Positions 7,910 to 17,989 of a stretch of DNA of 64,000 nt are shown here, piece by piece (position 1 is the stretch's first letter; each line of letters opens with the position of its first letter). The stretch comes from Saprospiraceae bacterium UBA3362 (GTDB taxonomy: Bacteria > Bacteroidota > Bacteroidia > Chitinophagales > Saprospiraceae): contig DEQQ01000084.1 in NCBI GenBank assembly GCA_002360455.1, positions 1 to 64,000 of the forward strand, written 5' to 3'. The notes beneath the pieces are model-generated. The model did not search any database. It was not told where the DNA came from and worked only from the letters and a program-made list of their open reading frames with translations. The position numbers were made by a program, and so were the translations under genes.

Positions 7910-10900
7910 ATGCGAATTGATATAAAGATACCGTTGAAATTTAGTTTGATCCTTGCATCATTGGGTCTTACCATCGCCCTTTTTGGAGGCGGAAGGGAAT
8001 TGCCCGCAGACCTGTTTCAGGCTAAAAATACTAGGCGAATGGTTCAAGATACAGGTGTACTTCCAAACACTGTCAAAGAACCGGAAAAGAAAAATCCATT
8101 TGATCTCAAAGACCCAAAGTCAGTAGAAAAGTCAATAGAGTATGATCCGGCAACAGGTCTTTACAAAGTAACCGAAAAAATTGGCTCAGACTACTATAAG
8201 CCTCCCACCTACATGAGTTTTGATGAGTACATGAAGTATAGATCAAAAAATGAAGACAGAGATTATTATAAAAACCTTGCCGGCATATCTACCGCAAAAA
8301 GAAATATCTCAGGAATTATTGATCCGGTCAGTAAAATAGATTTGAAAAGAAATTTGGCAGATAGATTATTCGGTGGACTTGGCGTAGAGATTAAACCTGT
8401 CGGTAATATTGATTTTATAGTTGGAGGAAATTACAATTATACTGCCAATCCCGCTATACTAGGTCAACAAAGACCTTTCTCTCCCAATTTTGATATGAAC
8501 ATTCAGATGGATGTTCAAGGCAACGTTGGAGATAAATTAAAACTCAATACCAACTACAATACTCAGGCATCATTTGATTTTGAAAACAGGCTAAAACTTC
8601 AATACGATAGTCAAAAATTTTCCGAAGATGATATTATTAAAAAAATTGAAGCGGGAAATGTGAGCATGCCATTGAGATCGAATTTAATTCAAGGCAGTCA
8701 AAACTTATTTGGGTTCAAAACAGAGTGGCAGTTTGGACATCTTAAGCTTACCGGATTGGTATCGCAACAAAAATCAAAACAAGAAAATGTTCAAGCTCAA
8801 GGCGGTGGTGTTATTCAAGAGTTTGAAATGCGACCTGATCAGTATGATGACAATCGACACTTTTTCTTGAATTCCTATTTTAGAAATACCTATGAGGAAA
8901 ATTTAAAAAATCTTCCTGAGGTTACCTCCAAATTTAAAATAAAAAACATCGAAGTTTGGCTCACAGATGATGCACAGAACTCGCGAGAAACTGACTTTAG
9001 AGATATTGTGGCCATTACGGATTTGGGCACTCCAATATCTGCCGTTTGGGATTTTCCAACTCCGGATTTATTTAAACCTACCACAAAAAAAGCACCAAAA
9101 GACAGAGAGCAAAGAGAACTGTACACTAACCAATCAAATGATATGTACAATAAAATTCTCCGAGACACATCCAGTGGTGTTAGAGAGTTGAGTACTGCCG
9201 TTAGAAAATTAAATGAACTAGGATTACGACAGGGACGTGATTTTGAAAAAGTAAGAGCAAGAAGATTATCTCCACAAGATTATTCTTTCAATCCAGATCT
9301 TGGATTTATCTCTCTCAGAATTCGCCCTAGGCCTAATCAGGTTCTCGCTGTTTCATATCAATATACTTTTGCAGGAACTCAAAAAGATCTTTTTACTGAT
9401 GCCGTTTTTCAAGTAGGGGAATTTTCTTCTGATGTAAAATCAGATTCTTCCAATTTCAAAGTAGTATTTACAAAAATGCTCAAATCATCCAATCAATCTA
9501 CAAGCAGTACCAACTATGATTTGATGATGAAGAACGTTTATTCTACAGGAGGTTTTAATTTGAATGAAGACAATTTTGTATTTGACATTTATTATCAAGA
9601 TCCTGACGGTAAGCAAAAACGATTTATTCAGGAATTGGATGGATTTCCTTTGTTGAATCTTTTTAGAATGGATTTTTTAAATAAATCCAAAGATCCACAA
9701 CCGGACGGTGTTTTTGATTTTGTCAGTGGACAAACCGTAATTCCGGCTTCCGGTAACATTATTTTTCCGGTATTGGAGCCTTTCGGAAATTCATTAAAAT
9801 TTTTACTTTCCAAAAGAATTCAAGATCCAATTGTAATTGATGAACTGGTTAAAAAATATGGATATCCTGCACTCTATGATACCTCCAAAACAGCTGCTCA
9901 AAGAAACTTGGTAAATAATTATTTCTTGATGAAAGGAAAATACAAATCAGGAAAATCAAATGAAATCTCTTTGCGCTCTATCAATTTGGATCCAAATTCA
10001 AAAATTATTGTAACTGCAGGATCTTTACCTCTAGTAGAAGGATCCGATTTTACAGTGGACAGAAACTTAGGAAAAGTTACAATTCTAAATGAAGCCATCG
10101 TACAATCCGGTGTACCCATCAATGTAAAATTTGAAAATCAAGAGCTGTTCAGTTTCCAAACCAAAACCATGTTAGGATTCCGAGCTGAGTATTCCAAGTA
10201 TAAAGATTTGCATATTGGAGCAACCTACATGCACCTGTTTGAACAACCATTTACACCAAAAGTAAACATCGGAGAGGATCCTATCAATAACAGAATTTTT
10301 GGCGCCGATTTTGGGATTAGCAAACAAGCTCCATGGGTTACCAGAGCCCTGGACAAATTGCCTTTATATTCTACCAAAGAACCTTCAAGATGGTCTCTAC
10401 AGGCAGAAGGAGCAGTTCTCAAACCCGGCCACTCGAGGGCCATCAATCAAACAGGAAGCGATGGTGGAGTTGTTTACTTAGATGATTTCGAAGGCAGTAG
10501 TTCGGGCATTGGACTGTATTTTAATACATCAAACTGGATTCTTGCGTCGCGCCCAGAAGGTTTAGACTCTGAAGAAGCTTTTCGCGGAGATCCTAATCTG
10601 TACGACCATGTTTACAACACGTCCAATCGTGCATTACTCAACTGGTATAGAATAGATAACTTCGCGAGAGTGAACGCTCCGGATGCAGATCATACTTATA
10701 GCCGTCTCATTCAAGAACAAGAATTGTTTCCCAATAGATCAGTACAGGTAGGTTTTGCTCCAGAAGTTTCTTTCGATATGACTTACTATCCCAGAGAGAA
10801 AGGTCCATACAATTACGATACTCCCGATGGCATATCTGCCAACGGATTTAAAACAGCAGGTGTAGATCCGGCCAACAAATTATTAAATCCTAAATCAAGA

Positions 10901-13900
10901 TGGGCGGGTATTATGACCAAGCTTAATACCAATGATTTTGAACAAGCCAATGTTGAGTATATTGACTTTTGGTTATTGAATCCATTCATGGCCAAGCAAA
11001 ATAATACTCCAACAACCAGTGATGGTAAAATATTTTTCCAATTAGGAACATTCTCAGAGGATATATTCAAAGATGGACAACAACAGTTTGAAAATGGTTT
11101 GCCAACGAACAATATAAAAATTTTACCATCTAAATCTACCTTTGGTAGAATAAGTAAAATCCCTCCTGTAATCAATGGTTTTGATCTTAGTGATAGAGAC
11201 AGACAGGATGTTGGATTTGATGGCTTAAATTCAAAATTTAGTTCATTTGATAAAGATGAAGCCGTGTTCTTCTCAGATTACATCAACGAGATGAGCAGCA
11301 AACTGAATCAAGAAGCTTTTACAAATGTTCTCAAGGATCCATCCAATGATGATTATATTTCTTATCGTGATGGAGCATATCCGGAAGGTGCAACAGTATT
11401 AGAAAAATACAAAAAATTTAATAACCCGGAAGGAAACTCCTCTCAAGAAGCAGGCCAATTGCAACCATTGATATTCACTCAAAATCCCGATCAAGAAGAT
11501 ATTAATTTTGATAAATCATTAAATGAACAAGAAGCCTACTTCAATTACGAAGTTCCAATTCAAATGGATGGAAAAGGATTCTTGGCGTTTGATCCAAAAG
11601 ATCCTAACAATAGAATTACGGAAACGAGAACAGTAAAGATCAAGGATCATCCCGATGAAATTTGGTATCGATTCCGAATTCCTATCAACGACCCAACAAA
11701 CAAAATTGGTCAAATAACAGACTTCAGATCGATTCTTGCCATGCGAATCTTGTTTACAGGCTTTGATGAGCAAGTTACTTTCCGTTTTGTAAAACTCCAA
11801 CTTGGAAGAAATCAATGGAGACGTTACTCTGTTGGCAGATGCGACGGTGATATTGTTCCTGACGACTACCCTCTTATTATCGATAAAGTAGATATTGAAG
11901 AAAACAATACAAAACTTCCGTTTAACTATTTGTCTCCTCCGGGCATTCAAAGAGAGCGTTTTATCAATACAACTACAAGCAACCAATTTGCAAATGAAGC
12001 CAGTCTTTTGTTGCGAAAAGAAAATTTTAGAGGAACCTGTGAGCAATCCATTTTTAAAATCATTGATTTGGATATCAGAAGATACAAGAGATTGAAAATG
12101 TTTACTCATGCTGAATCAAGAACTCAATTGAAGAAAGGAGATGTGAGCGTTTTTATTAGATTAGGAAAAGACTTCGAAAACAACTACTACGAATATGAAA
12201 TTCCTGTTCGATTTGTAAGCGGAGATAGTGCTAATTTTAATTTAAGAGATACTGTTTGGCTAAAAGAAAACGAATTCGACTTTCCATTGCAACTTTTAGT
12301 CGACCTAAAAAATGAACGAAATGCGCTTAATGTTCCTTTCAGTGATATTTATTCGAAACCGGATCCTGATCATCCCGAAAACAAAGTTAAAATAATAGGA
12401 AACCCAACCATAGGTTTGGTAAGAGGTGTACAAATTGGAATGAAAAATAATCTTCCGGTAAGCGATCCACCAATAAATTATCTTGAAGTTTGGCTCAATG
12501 AGTTGAGACTCACAGGAATCGAAGAACGCGGAGGTTATGCGGCTTTGGCTAGAGGAGAAATCAATCTTGCAGACTTGGGCAATATCTCCATGGCCACAAA
12601 CTATTCTTCTCTTGGTTGGGGTGGAATTGATCAACGATTGGCCAATAGAGCAATAGAAGAAGTAGTACAATATGATGCTACAGCAAATATTGAGTTAGGG
12701 AAATTTTTACCAAAAAAATCAGGAATAAAAATTCCGTTTTCTTATCAAATTTCAAATTCAACAAGAACACCGGAATTCGACCCTATTGATACAGATGTCA
12801 AGCTTAAGGATAAAATTAATTTTGCCCAAACCAAAGAAGCAAAAGACACAATCAGAAACAGAGCAATTGACTACACAAATATTGAAAGTATTGCATTCAA
12901 TAATGTTCGAAAAGAAAGATCAGGCTCCGGAAAACCTATGCCATGGAATATCGAAAATTTTGGGGTATCTTATCAAAAATCGGTGGCCACAAAACGCAAT
13001 CCGATTGTTGAAAACGATAGAACAAAAACAGAGCAAGGAAGCTTGGATTACAGCTATAGCTTAAATCCAAAATATATTGAACCGTTCAAAAAAATAGTGA
13101 AATCAAATGCACTAAAAGTCGTTTCCGATTTCAATTTTAATTTGATTCCTAACAGCATCTCTGTCAGAAATAATTTGGACAGAAGAAGCTCTTCAAGAAC
13201 ATACCGTTTTGCCGATCCAAAATTTTCTACATGGGAAGATGCAAAGTTTGCATGGAATAGAGAGTATTCTGTCAATTGGGATATTACTCGATCTCTCAAA
13301 CTGAATTTCAATGCAAGCAATGAAGCAACCTTAGATCAAATCACTTATAATCCTCTGGTAGGCTCTGATGTAGATCCTATAAGCCAATTGGCTGTAGCTT
13401 CCGGACAGCGAAAATCTTATCTCTGGGACAGAATTAAAAATTTTGGACGAACTAAACATTACAAACATAATGTATCGGCTTCTTATCAATTGCCTACTCG
13501 TCTTATTCCTATTTTAGATTGGATAACTGCGAGAGCTCAATATTCATCCAATTATTCTTGGGATGGAGGATCATTGACCAATAATAATATTGAAAAGCTT
13601 GGATCTGTAATTGGCAATGGTCAGACGATTACTTTAACAGGAGAATTTAACTTTACAAATTTTTATAATAAATCTTCCTATCTAAGACAGATCAATGGCG
13701 AGGGTTCCGGCTCACGCCCGAGACCAAGTCAAAGAAAAACCGAATTGAATTCGGACGAAAACAAAAAAGATCCTAAGGCCAAAAAAGAAAAAGTAAAAAA
13801 ACAAAGAGAAGTATCATTGGCAGAAAAAATTGCTATAAGACCTATGCTAACTCTTAGAAGAGTCCAGCTTAATTATACGCAAAACAAATCTACAGTTGTT

Positions 13901-15289
13901 CCCGGTTACTTGGACTATACTTCCATCTTAGGTATGAATAAATCTTTTACGGCTCCGGGTTGGGCATTTGTAGCCGGAATTCAACCAGATGTTTCGAAGA
14001 ATGGATGGCTCGATGCGAGAGCAGCAGAAGGGTTAATCTCTGCAGACTATTGCCAAAATCAAGAAATAATTCAAAGATCTACCAGTAATGTTTCTGCTAA
14101 AGTGAGATTAGAACCTTTCAAAGATTTTAATATTGATGTAAGTCTAGATCGAGCATATACCAATGATCATACAGAGGCTTTCCGCTTCGGCCCGGACATC
14201 TTTGATCCAAATGTAAATGGATTTCAACATTATTCTCCTTACAACTCCGGACAATATTCCATCAGTTTTATCTCCTTACAAACTTTCTTTAAGCAAGATC
14301 TAACCGGACTATTCAATGATTTTTCTGCAAGAAGATCTGCCATTTCCAAAAGAGTGGCCAATCAATACGGTATAACAGATATAGATCCGACCAATCCTAT
14401 ATATCACAATGGATTTTTAGGCGATCATATTGATGTAATCATACCTTCTTTTATTTCTGCTTATACCAACACTCCTACAGAAAAAGCCAATCTGGATATT
14501 TTCAAAACTCTTCCTCTCCCCAATTGGTCTATCAACTACAACGGATTGACAAAATATAAATTCATTAAAAATATTTTTCAGGATTTTTCAATAAGACATT
14601 CTTATTCAAACAAACTCACTGTAAATTCTTTTAAAACGAATTTAAATTACAAAGAAGATATAAACAATGTACCGGCTTCTCGAAGAGGGGATTTGGGCAA
14701 TAGCTCTTATTATTCAAAATTTGAAATCCCGGCTGTAGTTATTACCGAGAATTTTAGCCCATTGATAGGGATCAATATAAAATCTAAAAAAGGATTGGAG
14801 CTTGGAATAGACTATTCAAAAAACAGATTGCTCAACCTGGCAGGACAAACAGAAGGTCGATTGAACGAAACTAATGGATATGCATTCACTTTCAAAGGCG
14901 GTTACACTATCAAAGACGTGTATCTCTCCTTCATCCCCGGCGTAGAAAAAATGCAAAAAGCAGCAATCAAAAAATTAAAGAAAAAAAGCAAAGATGATCA
15001 AGAAGCTCTTAAGGCAAAAAAACCAAAAGGAAATGACCTTCAGATCAGTATGGATTTTAGTATCCGAAGAGATATAACGACTATTTCGATCTTGGATTAC
15101 GATGTTAATGGAGCACAGAATAATGGTTCAAAACAAATTTCATTAACACCTAATATACTTTACAACATTAATAAAAATCTCAATGCTAAGTTATTCTTTA
15201 ATTATAGAAAAACAATCCCATACCAGAGTGGTAGTTTCACGACAGTAAATGCTTCGGGAGGATTGACCGTTCAATTTTTATTGAATTAA
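7910..15289 (+). CDS. sprA: Type IX secretion outer-membrane translocon SprA (Sov)
   Basis: A 2459-residue protein with all the marks of SprA/Sov, the giant 36-strand beta-barrel through which type IX cargo crosses the outer membrane. Flavobacterium SprA is about 2400 residues, so this copy is complete. An N-terminal hydrophobic segment (about 10-28) serves as signal/anchor. The region around 135-245 repeats short amphipathic strands with FDMNIQMDVQGNVGDKLKLN, a conserved SprA block. Later parts alternate long extracellular loops and amphipathic strands up to a C-terminal strand ending VNASGGLTVQFLLN. A Lys-rich insertion lies near residue 1950. It should interact with the plug protein encoded at 55591-56853. 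The reading frame is uninterrupted over 7.4 kb. Confidence 0.94.
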   Translation: MRIDIKIPLKFSLILASLGLTIALFGGGRELPADLFQAKNTRRMVQDTGVLPNTVKEPEKKNPFDLKDPKSVEKSIEYDPATGLYKVTEKIGSDYYKPPTYMSFDEYMKYRSKNEDRDYYKNLAGISTAKRNISGIIDPVSKIDLKRNLADRLFGGLGVEIKPVGNIDFIVGGNYNYTANPAILGQQRPFSPNFDMNIQMDVQGNVGDKLKLNTNYNTQASFDFENRLKLQYDSQKFSEDDIIKKIEAGNVSMPLRSNLIQGSQNLFGFKTEWQFGHLKLTGLVSQQKSKQENVQAQGGGVIQEFEMRPDQYDDNRHFFLNSYFRNTYEENLKNLPEVTSKFKIKNIEVWLTDDAQNSRETDFRDIVAITDLGTPISAVWDFPTPDLFKPTTKKAPKDREQRELYTNQSNDMYNKILRDTSSGVRELSTAVRKLNELGLRQGRDFEKVRARRLSPQDYSFNPDLGFISLRIRPRPNQVLAVSYQYTFAGTQKDLFTDAVFQVGEFSSDVKSDSSNFKVVFTKMLKSSNQSTSSTNYDLMMKNVYSTGGFNLNEDNFVFDIYYQDPDGKQKRFIQELDGFPLLNLFRMDFLNKSKDPQPDGVFDFVSGQTVIPASGNIIFPVLEPFGNSLKFLLSKRIQDPIVIDELVKKYGYPALYDTSKTAAQRNLVNNYFLMKGKYKSGKSNEISLRSINLDPNSKIIVTAGSLPLVEGSDFTVDRNLGKVTILNEAIVQSGVPINVKFENQELFSFQTKTMLGFRAEYSKYKDLHIGATYMHLFEQPFTPKVNIGEDPINNRIFGADFGISKQAPWVTRALDKLPLYSTKEPSRWSLQAEGAVLKPGHSRAINQTGSDGGVVYLDDFEGSSSGIGLYFNTSNWILASRPEGLDSEEAFRGDPNLYDHVYNTSNRALLNWYRIDNFARVNAPDADHTYSRLIQEQELFPNRSVQVGFAPEVSFDMTYYPREKGPYNYDTPDGISANGFKTAGVDPANKLLNPKSRWAGIMTKLNTNDFEQANVEYIDFWLLNPFMAKQNNTPTTSDGKIFFQLGTFSEDIFKDGQQQFENGLPTNNIKILPSKSTFGRISKIPPVINGFDLSDRDRQDVGFDGLNSKFSSFDKDEAVFFSDYINEMSSKLNQEAFTNVLKDPSNDDYISYRDGAYPEGATVLEKYKKFNNPEGNSSQEAGQLQPLIFTQNPDQEDINFDKSLNEQEAYFNYEVPIQMDGKGFLAFDPKDPNNRITETRTVKIKDHPDEIWYRFRIPINDPTNKIGQITDFRSILAMRILFTGFDEQVTFRFVKLQLGRNQWRRYSVGRCDGDIVPDDYPLIIDKVDIEENNTKLPFNYLSPPGIQRERFINTTTSNQFANEASLLLRKENFRGTCEQSIFKIIDLDIRRYKRLKMFTHAESRTQLKKGDVSVFIRLGKDFENNYYEYEIPVRFVSGDSANFNLRDTVWLKENEFDFPLQLLVDLKNERNALNVPFSDIYSKPDPDHPENKVKIIGNPTIGLVRGVQIGMKNNLPVSDPPINYLEVWLNELRLTGIEERGGYAALARGEINLADLGNISMATNYSSLGWGGIDQRLANRAIEEVVQYDATANIELGKFLPKKSGIKIPFSYQISNSTRTPEFDPIDTDVKLKDKINFAQTKEAKDTIRNRAIDYTNIESIAFNNVRKERSGSGKPMPWNIENFGVSYQKSVATKRNPIVENDRTKTEQGSLDYSYSLNPKYIEPFKKIVKSNALKVVSDFNFNLIPNSISVRNNLDRRSSSRTYRFADPKFSTWEDAKFAWNREYSVNWDITRSLKLNFNASNEATLDQITYNPLVGSDVDPISQLAVASGQRKSYLWDRIKNFGRTKHYKHNVSASYQLPTRLIPILDWITARAQYSSNYSWDGGSLTNNNIEKLGSVIGNGQTITLTGEFNFTNFYNKSSYLRQINGEGSGSRPRPSQRKTELNSDENKKDPKAKKEKVKKQREVSLAEKIAIRPMLTLRRVQLNYTQNKSTVVPGYLDYTSILGMNKSFTAPGWAFVAGIQPDVSKNGWLDARAAEGLISADYCQNQEIIQRSTSNVSAKVRLEPFKDFNIDVSLDRAYTNDHTEAFRFGPDIFDPNVNGFQHYSPYNSGQYSISFISLQTFFKQDLTGLFNDFSARRSAISKRVANQYGITDIDPTNPIYHNGFLGDHIDVIIPSFISAYTNTPTEKANLDIFKTLPLPNWSINYNGLTKYKFIKNIFQDFSIRHSYSNKLTVNSFKTNLNYKEDINNVPASRRGDLGNSSYYSKFEIPAVVITENFSPLIGINIKSKKGLELGIDYSKNRLLNLAGQTEGRLNETNGYAFTFKGGYTIKDVYLSFIPGVEKMQKAAIKKLKKKSKDDQEALKAKKPKGNDLQISMDFSIRRDITTISILDYDVNGAQNNGSKQISLTPNILYNINKNLNAKLFFNYRKTIPYQSGSFTTVNASGGLTVQFLLN

Positions 15290-15301
15290 CAAGCAATTGA
15301 T

Positions 15302-15553
15302 ATGGCCAAATTAAAGCTGGACTTGCATCCCATTTTTAACAAAGGCAAAGAAATTGAACTTGCACTCAATGATATCGTTGCAGAAGCAGAAGAATGTGGA
15401 ATCAAAGAAATAGAAATTATTCCGGGAAAAGGTTCCGGGGTATTGAAAGAAAAAGTGCTGCGTTGGATGAATTCTCCTCCTATAAAAAATAAAATACATC
15501 GATCTGTAAAAGATTCTAAAAATTGGGGGAGACTCTTCCTTTATTTAAAATAA
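15302..15553 (+). CDS. Stand-alone Smr-domain protein
   Basis: An 83-residue protein consisting of one Smr (small MutS-related) domain. It has the LDLH motif at 6-9 and the GKGSGVL motif at 42-48, the two signatures of the family; the second usually reads HGKGSGVL. Smr domains bind or nick nucleic acids, and some act as endonucleases at stalled ribosomes. Which applies here cannot be told, and the first motif has LDLHP instead of the common LDLHG. It lies 12 bases after sprA and 43 bases before the histidine kinase gene, so it is probably cotranscribed with sprA. Confidence 0.75.
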   Translation: MAKLKLDLHPIFNKGKEIELALNDIVAEAEECGIKEIEIIPGKGSGVLKEKVLRWMNSPPIKNKIHRSVKDSKNWGRLFLYLK

Positions 15554-15596
15554 TTTTTTGCAAATACTTTTTATTAGAAACTAAATCAAATTAAAA

Positions 15597-16970
15597 TTGA
15601 ATAAAACTGCAATTTGGCTCACTACCGGAATCATGTCGGTAGCCTTGCTGGGAACTGCATTAATTCAATTTTATTGGATTGGTTGGTCCTTACGTCTCAA
15701 AGAAAAGCAATTTGAAGAAAGCGTACTTGCCGCTTTAAAAAGAGTGGAATCAAGAATTATCGACAAATCCGAGATTCTTGATCCTGCCGAATTTCTCCTA
15801 AGAAGAGAAGGTAGTTGGTTACAAAATAAATTCGATCTTGACCTGGTAGATAGACAACGAAGAATCAATCCTCCACCTCTCGAAGAACGAATTGAACCTA
15901 AGTCACTAAGCATCTTACTTCAACAAGAATTGAAAGATCTTAATATTGATCTCAAATACACTTATGGTATTTTTGATAATAGGAAAAATAGATTTATTAT
16001 CCTCAATGGGAATTACCTAGTAGATATGGGTAAAAAATTGGAAGCTTCAAATGATCCAAGCTACAATCTAAAACATGAACTCAAAGAATCAAGTTTCGAA
16101 GTCTCTCTTTTTGCTACAGAATACGGCACTCCGGGAGTTTTAAAAATATTTTTTTTAAATAAAAATTCATTTCTGTGGAGAACTCTTTGGCCTATTTTAT
16201 CCTTATCACTTTTGCTAGTCGGACTTATTGTAGCTTGTTTTGCTTATGTTGTCAATGTTATTTTTAGACAAAAAAAACTCTCTGAAATAAAAAATGATTT
16301 TGTCAATAATATGACCCATGAATTCAAAACTCCAATTGCAACAATATCGCTGGCTTCAGACTCTATCCTCAATCCCAACATTATCAATTCTCCTGATAAA
16401 ATCAAACGGTTTGCCGATATCATCAAACAAGAAAATAAAAGGATGTTGAGTCAAGTTGAAAAAGTATTGCAAATGGCCTTATTGGATAAACAGGATTTTC
16501 AACTTAGTCTCAAAAAATTGAATCTACACGACATCATCCAACAAGCTGTAGAAAATATAAGCTTGCAAATCAGCCAAAGGAATGGTACAATCACACAGGA
16601 TCTTTCTGCTACACAGTTTATCATCAAAGCTGATCAAACCCATATGACCAATATCATTTATAACTTATTGGACAATGCAAATAAATATTCGTCAGATACC
16701 CCCGAAATCACTATTGGCACTAAAAATACAGGGAAAACTTTAGAAATATATGTCAAGGACAAAGGAATTGGAATGAGCTCTGATTCTCAAAAATTAATCT
16801 TCGAAAAATTTTATCGAGTCCCAACCGGAAACTTGCACAACGTAAAAGGATTTGGACTAGGCTTGAGTTATGTAAAAGCTATGGTATTAGCTCAAAATGG
16901 TAAAATTGCAGTTAACAGCGCCTTGGGAAAGGGCAGTACTTTTACTCTTAGTTTTCCCATTTCTTCCTAA
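15597..16970 (+). CDS. Sensor histidine kinase, RprX-like
   Basis: A 457-residue membrane histidine kinase. Two transmembrane helices (about 10-30 and 194-222) bracket a periplasmic sensor region without a recognised domain. No clear HAMP domain follows. HisKA has the phosphoacceptor H241 in NMTHEFKTP. The ATPase domain shows the N box (NLLDNANKYS), G1 (DKGIGMS), F (FEKFYR) and G2 (GFGLGLSYV) motifs. It starts at TTG; no ATG is available before the first helix. Its partner is the OmpR-type regulator encoded 240 bases downstream. The pair resembles RprX/RprY of Bacteroides, a conserved Bacteroidota system; the name is by resemblance only. Confidence 0.85.
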   Translation: MNKTAIWLTTGIMSVALLGTALIQFYWIGWSLRLKEKQFEESVLAALKRVESRIIDKSEILDPAEFLLRREGSWLQNKFDLDLVDRQRRINPPPLEERIEPKSLSILLQQELKDLNIDLKYTYGIFDNRKNRFIILNGNYLVDMGKKLEASNDPSYNLKHELKESSFEVSLFATEYGTPGVLKIFFLNKNSFLWRTLWPILSLSLLLVGLIVACFAYVVNVIFRQKKLSEIKNDFVNNMTHEFKTPIATISLASDSILNPNIINSPDKIKRFADIIKQENKRMLSQVEKVLQMALLDKQDFQLSLKKLNLHDIIQQAVENISLQISQRNGTITQDLSATQFIIKADQTHMTNIIYNLLDNANKYSSDTPEITIGTKNTGKTLEIYVKDKGIGMSSDSQKLIFEKFYRVPTGNLHNVKGFGLGLSYVKAMVLAQNGKIAVNSALGKGSTFTLSFPISS

Positions 16971-17000
16971 GATTTTAATAAATAAATGAGCTATTTCTTT

Positions 17001-17008
17001 TACTTTTG
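17001..17008 (+). promoter_or_regulatory. Possible -7 box upstream of the regulator gene
   Basis: TACTTTTG fits TAnnTTTG. There is no TTG at the -33 distance. If used, the transcript would begin near 17015 and carry the folded segment 17036-17163 as a leader of about 195 bases. Confidence 0.3.
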
Positions 17009-17035
17009 TTCTTGCTAATATGGATGCAAAATAGA

Positions 17036-17163
17036 AATTAGGCCAAAAAATGAGAAAAATAAATCTGTCCTTACAATGTGAAATTCAGGCATGGAAACAG
17101 CCTAAACATCAAGAATTTAATGTTTAGCAAGGACAACAATTTTTATAAAATTTTGGGCTAGTT
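17036..17163 (+). ncRNA. Candidate structured leader or small RNA
   Basis: The 240-base gap between kinase and regulator holds nested complementary segments. TTAG/CCAAAA near 17038-17048 pairs with TTTTGG/CTAG near 17151-17161. TGTCCTT (17066-17072) pairs with AAGGACA (17129-17135). Inside are two small hairpins: AGGC/GCCT (17087-17090 with 17100-17103) and CTAAACAT/ATGTTTAG (17102-17109 with 17120-17127), which compete at two bases. This order of stems suggests a folded RNA rather than random sequence. No known riboswitch class was recognised, and no T-run terminator closes it. Confidence 0.4.
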
Positions 17164-17210
17164 GGTTTTTACTTTAGTTTAAAAATTTATTCTTCAAGAA
17201 TTTTAATGAT

Positions 17211-17963
17211 ATGCAAACAAACAAACCGGAACAAGGCAATTCAATAAAAATTTTATTGGTTGAAGATGACAGAAATTTTGGTGATGTATTGAGATCTTAC
17301 CTCGAAATGCATGGCTACATAGTCGACCTCGCTGTTGATGGAATTGATGGTTTTGAACACTTTAGAAGAAACGAATATTCGCTTTGCATTTTAGACGTTA
17401 TGATGCCAAGAAAAGATGGATTCTCATTGGCCAAAGATATACGTTCTAAAAATGCAGAAGTACCTCTTATTTTTCTTACAGCCAAAACCCTCAAAGAAGA
17501 TATCATTGAGGGATTCAGAATAGGGGCAGACGATTATCTTACAAAACCATTTAATTCTGAGGAATTATTGTTTCGCGTACAAGCTATTTTAAGAAGAACA
17601 AAAAAGACTTCTGACGTGGATGATGATACCAAAGAATACCAAATAGGTAAATATTTCTTTAATTTTCCTTTCAGAGTTTTATATCTCAAAGATGGAGAAG
17701 AAATCATAGAAAAAATAAAACTAAGCCCGAAAGAAGCCCTGTTATTAAAAATGTTTTGCCAAAACAGAAATGATGTTTTAGAACGCTCGCAGGCGCTTAC
17801 CAAAATTTGGGGAGAAGACAATTATTTTACCGCAAGAAGCATGGATGTTTTCGTAACCAAGCTAAGAAAATATTTATCTAAAGATGACAATATTGATATA
17901 GCCAATATTCATGGGAATGGCTTCCGTATGATCATTAGAGGAGAACAAGGTTCGGAACTTTAG
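17211..17963 (+). CDS. OmpR-family response regulator, RprY-like
   Basis: A 250-residue two-domain regulator. The receiver (about 12-130) has the acidic pocket VEDD (17-20), the phospho-acceptor D62 in CILDVMMPRKDG, T90 in FLTAK and K112 in LTKPF. The C-terminal winged helix (about 155-245) has the OmpR-type recognition region ending DIANIHGNGFRM. The receiver closely follows the RprY type widely conserved in Bacteroidota. It should act on DNA in the cytoplasm when phosphorylated by the kinase encoded upstream; targets cannot be read from the sequence. It is convergent with folC, with 26 bases between the two stop codons and no clear terminator. Confidence 0.88.
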   Translation: MQTNKPEQGNSIKILLVEDDRNFGDVLRSYLEMHGYIVDLAVDGIDGFEHFRRNEYSLCILDVMMPRKDGFSLAKDIRSKNAEVPLIFLTAKTLKEDIIEGFRIGADDYLTKPFNSEELLFRVQAILRRTKKTSDVDDDTKEYQIGKYFFNFPFRVLYLKDGEEIIEKIKLSPKEALLLKMFCQNRNDVLERSQALTKIWGEDNYFTARSMDVFVTKLRKYLSKDDNIDIANIHGNGFRMIIRGEQGSEL

Positions 17964-17989
17964 TTCTTATAAATCAAAAAATATTAAGT

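Noticed and set aside
16971..17210. 6S RNA or a known riboswitch between kinase and regulator
   Set aside because: The stems are suggestive, but no conserved core of a known class was recognised, so only a generic structured RNA is reported.
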